Below are positions 14,046 to 17,532 of a stretch of DNA of 17,532 nucleotides, in pieces. Positions within the stretch are counted from its first letter, which is position 1, and each line of letters starts with the position of its first letter. Made by a program: the position numbers and the translations under genes. This stretch comes from Bacillota bacterium (GTDB lineage Bacteria > Bacillota_A > Clostridia > Peptostreptococcales > Anaerovoracaceae), in contig JAFRWQ010000093.1 of assembly GCA_017437925.1 (NCBI GenBank), positions 1-17,532 of the forward strand, in the 5' to 3' direction. The notes under the pieces were generated by a model. It had not been told where the DNA came from, did no database searches, and saw nothing but the letters and a program-made list of their open reading frames with translations.

Positions 14046-15194
14046 TTATCCGCGTTTATCGCTCAAAACTTCGCCGTCGATGATGGTCATGAGGCACTCG
14101 GTATAGTTGGAGAAGGGATCGCCGTTGAATATGGCGAAATCGGCGTCCTTGCCCGGCTCTATGGAACCTATCCTGTCCTCCAGCTCCATCACGTGGGCCG
14201 GGTTGATGGTGAGGGCCCTTAAGGCTCCCTCATGGCTCATGCCGTATCTTACGACAATGCCGGCGTAGGTGGGAAGCCATTGGGTGTCGTTGGCTCCGTC
14301 GGCGGTGAGGCAGACGTTGACTCCGGCTTTCTCCAGAACTCCCGGAGTGGTCTGCTTGAGACCCCAGACTTCCATCTTGAGGGGCACCAGGAGGAGCGGG
14401 CCTATGGTGCAGTATACGCCCTCGTCGGCAAGGACCTTGGCGATCTTGTAGCCTTCGGTGGCATGCTCCAGGGCGTATTTGAGGCCGAACTCCTTGCAGA
14501 GCCTCACGGCGGTCGCTATGTCGTCAGCCCTGTGGCAGTGTATCCTGACCTTCATCTCGCCCTTTACGACGGGAACAAGGGCGGCCAGCTTCTCGTCAAA
14601 ATCGACCTTCTCTCCCTTATCCAGCTTGGCTGCGTACTCTTTTGCGCGGGTTAGATAGTTTCTCGCAACCGCGGCGGTTCCCATGCGGGTCATGGGAGTC
14701 TTGCCGTTGAGGCCGAATATCCTCTTGGGATTCTCGCCCAAGGCCATCTTCATCTGCTCGCTGCCGGGGATGAACATCTCGTCGGCGGTAATTCCGCGGA
14801 GCTTGAAGGAGCAGCCCTTGCCGCCTATGACGTTGGCGGAGCCGGGACCGGTGTATACGGTGGTGAAGCCCGCTGCCCTGACCTGCTCTATGGCGGGGTC
14901 AAAGGGGTTCAGAGCGTCCAAAGCCCTGACCTGGGGGGTCGAGCAGTCCACCATCTCGTTGTAGTCCTGATGGCCCGGCATAGTCTCCTGTCCGTGCATC
15001 ACGCACAGATGGGTGTGGCAGTCGATGAGACCGGGAGTTACGGTCATGCCGGAGGCGTCAATGACCTCGGCGCCCTTGGGGACTTTAATGTTTTCCCCGA
15101 CCTTAACGATTTTTCCCTTATCGTAGAGGATTACACCTTTTTCGTAGGTCTTGCCAGTCACGGTGATGACTTTTCCGTTGATTATCGCTTTCAT
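14046..15194 (-). CDS. imidazolonepropionase-like amidohydrolase (COG1228 type)
   Basis: A 382-residue cytoplasmic metal-dependent amidohydrolase. N- and C-terminal pieces (about 1-53 and 335-382, with SIEPGKDADFAIFNGDPF) form the small beta domain around a TIM barrel. Metal-site candidates are the HxH in GLIDCHTH (H60, H62), H219 and H221 in RIHCHRADD, H244 in ALEHATEGY and D299 in LTADGAND; GSANVIGGKG (118-127) is typical of the group. Characterised relatives include imidazolonepropionase and prolidase-like or Xaa-Arg dipeptidases; this protein is not close enough to name a substrate. It begins the peptide operon, 51 bases ahead of the binding protein, hinting at an imported or peptide-derived substrate. 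The ribosome binding site AAAGGCGG is modest. Confidence 0.85.
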   Translation of the reverse strand: MKAIINGKVITVTGKTYEKGVILYDKGKIVKVGENIKVPKGAEVIDASGMTVTPGLIDCHTHLCVMHGQETMPGHQDYNEMVDCSTPQVRALDALNPFDPAIEQVRAAGFTTVYTGPGSANVIGGKGCSFKLRGITADEMFIPGSEQMKMALGENPKRIFGLNGKTPMTRMGTAAVARNYLTRAKEYAAKLDKGEKVDFDEKLAALVPVVKGEMKVRIHCHRADDIATAVRLCKEFGLKYALEHATEGYKIAKVLADEGVYCTIGPLLLVPLKMEVWGLKQTTPGVLEKAGVNVCLTADGANDTQWLPTYAGIVVRYGMSHEGALRALTINPAHVMELEDRIGSIEPGKDADFAIFNGDPFSNYTECLMTIIDGEVLSDKRG

Positions 15195-15303
15195 GCGTAT
15201 CCGCCTTTCTTACATTACAGTAATTCTTTTTGACTTTATATTACTATAATTGTACACTTCGTTGATGGGAATGCAATCAATTTAAATTTTAAAATAATTC
15301 GCG
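15195..15303 (-). promoter_or_regulatory. AT-rich promoter region of the peptide operon
   Basis: The gap between pepT and the amidohydrolase is clearly more AT-rich than the flanking genes. On the - strand TTCCCA (15266-15271) and TATAGT (15243-15248; five of six matches) are 17 bases apart. A perfect short dyad ATTAC-A-GTAAT (15214-15224) lies just downstream and could be an operator. No GC-rich terminator for pepT is seen here, so some transcription may continue from murI-pepT. Confidence 0.45.
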
Positions 15304-16545
15304 CTAACCCTTGGTGATCAGCTCGATGAGCTTTAAGGTCATCAGGACCGACTTCTCCACGGCGCCCATGGGCATGAACTCGCTGGTGGCGTGGAAGTTG
15401 TGGGCTCCGGTGAAGTAGTTGGGGGTCAGTATGCCCTTGCTGGAGATGAAGGAGCCGTCGGTGCCTCCGCGCATGGCTATGGTCTTGGGGGTGATGCCCA
15501 GCTCGTCCATGGCCCGATAGATGTAGTCGATGCACTTGCGGTTGTCCTCGGTGACGGCGTCGTAGATGTTGGCGTATACGTCTTCGAACTCGACGCTGAT
15601 CTCGGCCTTGGGGTGCTTCATCTTGACCATTTCGACGGCGGCCTTGATGTACTCCTTCTTGAACTCGTACTTGGCCTTGCTGTGGTCGCGGATATTGAGG
15701 CTGACGACTGCGTTGAGGGGGTCTGACTTGATGGAGGTGACCCAGATGTAGCCCTCGGTCTTCTCGGTGTGCTCGGGGGTCTCGGCCCTGTCGAACATGT
15801 TGACCAGGTCGACGGCGATAATGGTGGGATTGACCAGGTTGTTCTTGCTGTTCATGGGGTGGGCGGTGCGTCCCTTGATGCGGACCCAGGCGCTGCCGGC
15901 GTTGAAGGTCTGGAAGACCACCTCGCCCTCTTCGCAGCTGTCAATGGTATAGGCGAAGTCGACGGGGAACTTGCTGAAGTCGATGGTCTTGGAACCCTTG
16001 AGGCCCACTTCTTCGTCGGGCACGAAGACGGCGTAGATCTCGCCGTGGGGGATGGAGGGATCGGCCTGCAGCACTTCAAGGGCGGTCATAACGTTGGCGA
16101 TGGCGGCCTTGTTGTCGGCGCCCAGTATGGAGGTGCCGTCGCTGACGATGATGTCCTGGCCTATGTACTTCTCAAGCTCGGGGTGCTCCTCGACCCTCAT
16201 CCACAGGTCCTTCTCGGCGTTCTGGCAGATATCTCCGCCCTGATAGTTTTTGATCATCACCGGGTGGATGTCGGGTGCTCCGACGGTGTCCAGGTGGGCT
16301 ACCCAGCCGACGGCGGGGACGGGGGCGTGGCCCTCGGGGAGCCTTGCGGGAAGCCTGCTGTATACGACCGAGGTGTCGCTCATCCAAATGTCGGTGAGGC
16401 CCAGCTCTTCAAGTTCCTTCATGAGAAGCTTGCCCAGCTCGGTCTGGCCGGGGGTCGAGGGGACGGTGGCGACGCCGCCCGTGCTGGCGGTATTGATCTC
16501 GGTGTATCTCATGAACTTTTCAATGACTTTTTTCTGAAGATCCAT
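15304..16545 (-). CDS. pepT: tripeptide aminopeptidase, peptidase T
   Basis: Cytoplasmic dizinc peptidase that removes the N-terminal residue from tripeptides. The 413-residue protein (E. coli PepT has 408) shows the M20B landmarks: AHLDT with H84 and D86, LGADNKA with bridging D144, VPDEEVG with E178 and E179, TIDSCEEGE with D202, the dimerisation-domain start GRTAHPMNSKNN, RGGTDGSF, and the final zinc histidine near GAHNFH (H385). The frame extends nine codons upstream to another ATG, but the only good ribosome binding site, AAAGGA (16552-16557), lies inside that extension; MDLQKKVIEKFMRY also aligns with known PepT N-termini. It follows murI after 69 bases, and fits the peptide-using theme of the operon downstream. 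Confidence 0.96.
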   Translation of the reverse strand: MDLQKKVIEKFMRYTEINTASTGGVATVPSTPGQTELGKLLMKELEELGLTDIWMSDTSVVYSRLPARLPEGHAPVPAVGWVAHLDTVGAPDIHPVMIKNYQGGDICQNAEKDLWMRVEEHPELEKYIGQDIIVSDGTSILGADNKAAIANVMTALEVLQADPSIPHGEIYAVFVPDEEVGLKGSKTIDFSKFPVDFAYTIDSCEEGEVVFQTFNAGSAWVRIKGRTAHPMNSKNNLVNPTIIAVDLVNMFDRAETPEHTEKTEGYIWVTSIKSDPLNAVVSLNIRDHSKAKYEFKKEYIKAAVEMVKMKHPKAEISVEFEDVYANIYDAVTEDNRKCIDYIYRAMDELGITPKTIAMRGGTDGSFISSKGILTPNYFTGAHNFHATSEFMPMGAVEKSVLMTLKLIELITKG

Positions 16546-16614
16546 CTTGTTTCCTTTCGCGTTTGATCGCATCTTCTTGAAATACGTGCCTGGTATATGT
16601 ATTATTTTCTGGAT

Positions 16615-17388
16615 CTATTTAAGGCCCAGCATTATCCTGCTGCGCTCCAGAAGGACAGGGTCGCCTGAGGAATTCTCTATCCTCACGCTTCCCTCCTTCC
16701 CCTCTTCGCGAAGCAGACCAGCTTCGTCCAGCCTTCTCATAAGCTGCCTTGAGATGCCCAGGTTGCCGTCGATGATGGCGGCGCTGCCGCTGAAGCGGGC
16801 TATGGACTCCCTCAGAAAAGGATAGTGGGTGCAGCCCAGGACCACGGCGTCGAATGGCTTGTCCGAGACAGGCTCCATGAGGCGTTTAAGATGGACGTTT
16901 AAGCGCTCGCCCGTAAACTCTCCCCTCTCGACGAACTCCATGAGGCCCGGGCAGGGCAGAAGCACCAGCTCCGCCTCGTTTTCAAAGCGGACCGCCAGCT
17001 CCCTTACCCTTCTGCTCTCGAGGCACTGGGGGGTCGCCATCACAAGGACCCTTCCTCCCGGAAAGGCTGAGACCGCGGGCTTTATGGCGGGTTCGGTGCC
17101 CACTATGGGGATTCCTTCGAAGCGCTGCCTCAGGTAATTGACCGCTTCTCCCGTCGCCGTGTTGCAGGCAATCACCACGGCCTTGGCTCCCATGGAAAGA
17201 AGCTTTTCGACCGCGGCTTCCGAGAGCTCTGTTATGCGCTCCGGACTCTTGATGCCGTAGGGGGCGTTGGCGGAATCGCCGTAATATATGTAGTTTTCCG
17301 ACGGCAGCAGCTTTCTCGCCTCGAGAAGGACGGAGATCCCCCCGAGCCCAGAGTCGAAAAAGCCTACCGGCGCATCTTTGCCCGCCAT
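16615..17388 (-). CDS. murI: glutamate racemase
   Basis: Interconverts L- and D-glutamate to supply D-Glu for peptidoglycan. The 257 residues contain GFFDSGLGG (9-17, D12), YYGDSANAPYG (35-45), the first catalytic cysteine in ACNTA (C75), GTEPAIKPA (97-105), and the second in LGCTHYPF (C186, with H188). The length is normal and the protein cytoplasmic. The ATG follows directly on the TAG of the upstream gene (no gap) and has no clear ribosome binding site, so translation probably depends on coupling. No cell-wall synthesis partners lie nearby. Confidence 0.96.
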   Translation of the reverse strand: MAGKDAPVGFFDSGLGGISVLLEARKLLPSENYIYYGDSANAPYGIKSPERITELSEAAVEKLLSMGAKAVVIACNTATGEAVNYLRQRFEGIPIVGTEPAIKPAVSAFPGGRVLVMATPQCLESRRVRELAVRFENEAELVLLPCPGLMEFVERGEFTGERLNVHLKRLMEPVSDKPFDAVVLGCTHYPFLRESIARFSGSAAIIDGNLGISRQLMRRLDEAGLLREEGKEGSVRIENSSGDPVLLERSRIMLGLK

Positions 17389-17532
17389 CTACAGGGCGGC
17401 CAGCTCGTCCGCCAGGGCTTCGATGGCGGCTATGCTCTTGTCGTTTAAGGCCGAGGTTACGGTGACCGTGGTCTCGGCGAACTTGAGATCCTTGCAGCCT
17501 TCAAGCATAGCCCTCATCTTCTTTGCCGCAAG
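17389..17532 (-). CDS. C-terminal end of an unidentified gene (5' end outside window)
   Basis: A frame open from the window edge gives 47 residues, including KKMRAMLEGCKDLKFAETT, then TVTSALNDKSIAAIEALADE, and a stop TAG that touches the murI start codon. The segment looks like a soluble alpha/beta protein ending in an amphipathic helix. I do not recognise the family. The zero-base junction with murI argues that it is a real gene in the same operon. Confidence 0.7.
   Translation of the reverse strand, partial: LAAKKMRAMLEGCKDLKFAETTVTVTSALNDKSIAAIEALADELAAL

Noticed and set aside
16546..16572. Longer pepT start at the upstream ATG
   Set aside because: The ribosome binding site AAAGGA lies inside this extension and known PepT proteins begin at the later methionine.
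1..17532. CRISPR array, insertion sequence, tRNA or rRNA gene, phage or defence system
   Set aside because: No regularly spaced repeats, transposase, structured RNA gene or defence-type protein was seen; all intact genes are metabolic, transport or regulatory.

Overview
The window looks like chromosome of a GC-rich, peptide- and amino-acid-using anaerobe, most likely a Clostridia-type Firmicute. The reasons are strong AAGGAGG-type ribosome binding sites before nearly every gene, a MocR regulator and an ECF transporter S component of the kind common in Firmicutes, a stand-alone NnrD, and frequent AGG (Arg) and ATA (Ile) codons despite the GC-rich composition. Synergistota cannot be excluded from sequence alone. 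Gene content is dense. I see no tRNA, rRNA, CRISPR array, insertion sequence or phage gene, and no gene-free stretch longer than 300 bases.

Left part (1-6074). On the + strand, a possible tail of a membrane protein (1-40) is followed by an M20 amidohydrolase (85-1461) and a Nif3-family metal protein (1480-2298), ending in a strong, symmetrical terminator (2333-2360). On the - strand come a small helical protein of unknown function (2571-3080) and an ECF transporter S component (3254-3838), separated by a good intrinsic terminator (3191-3219). Divergent from the S component, across a 181-base AT-rich control region, are a C-terminally shortened MocR/GntR regulator (4020-5126) and the NAD(P)H-hydrate repair enzyme NnrD (5139-6074). 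The divergent MocR/S-component pair suggests PLP-sensing control of vitamin uptake, perhaps vitamin B6; this is inference.

Right part (6101-17532), all on the - strand and read from right to left: the tail of an unidentified gene, glutamate racemase MurI, tripeptidase PepT, an AT-rich promoter region, an imidazolonepropionase-like amidohydrolase, a lipoprotein peptide-binding protein, OppB- and OppC-like permeases, OppD- and OppF-like ATPases, an M14-type metallocarboxypeptidase homologue and an S33 proline-iminopeptidase-like hydrolase. From the amidohydrolase to the S33 enzyme, gaps run from an 11-base overlap to 96 bases with no convincing terminator, so this is probably one operon.

The functional picture is a peptide uptake and digestion module. 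A surface lipoprotein captures oligopeptides, the Opp-type importer brings them in, and cytoplasmic enzymes are available to trim from the N-terminus (S33 enzyme, PepT) and possibly the C-terminus (M14 enzyme), with the amidohydrolase handling an unknown small amide or peptide product. The components are known families; the transporter and peptidases packed into one apparent transcription unit, and the truncated MocR next to an S component, are the most unusual points.
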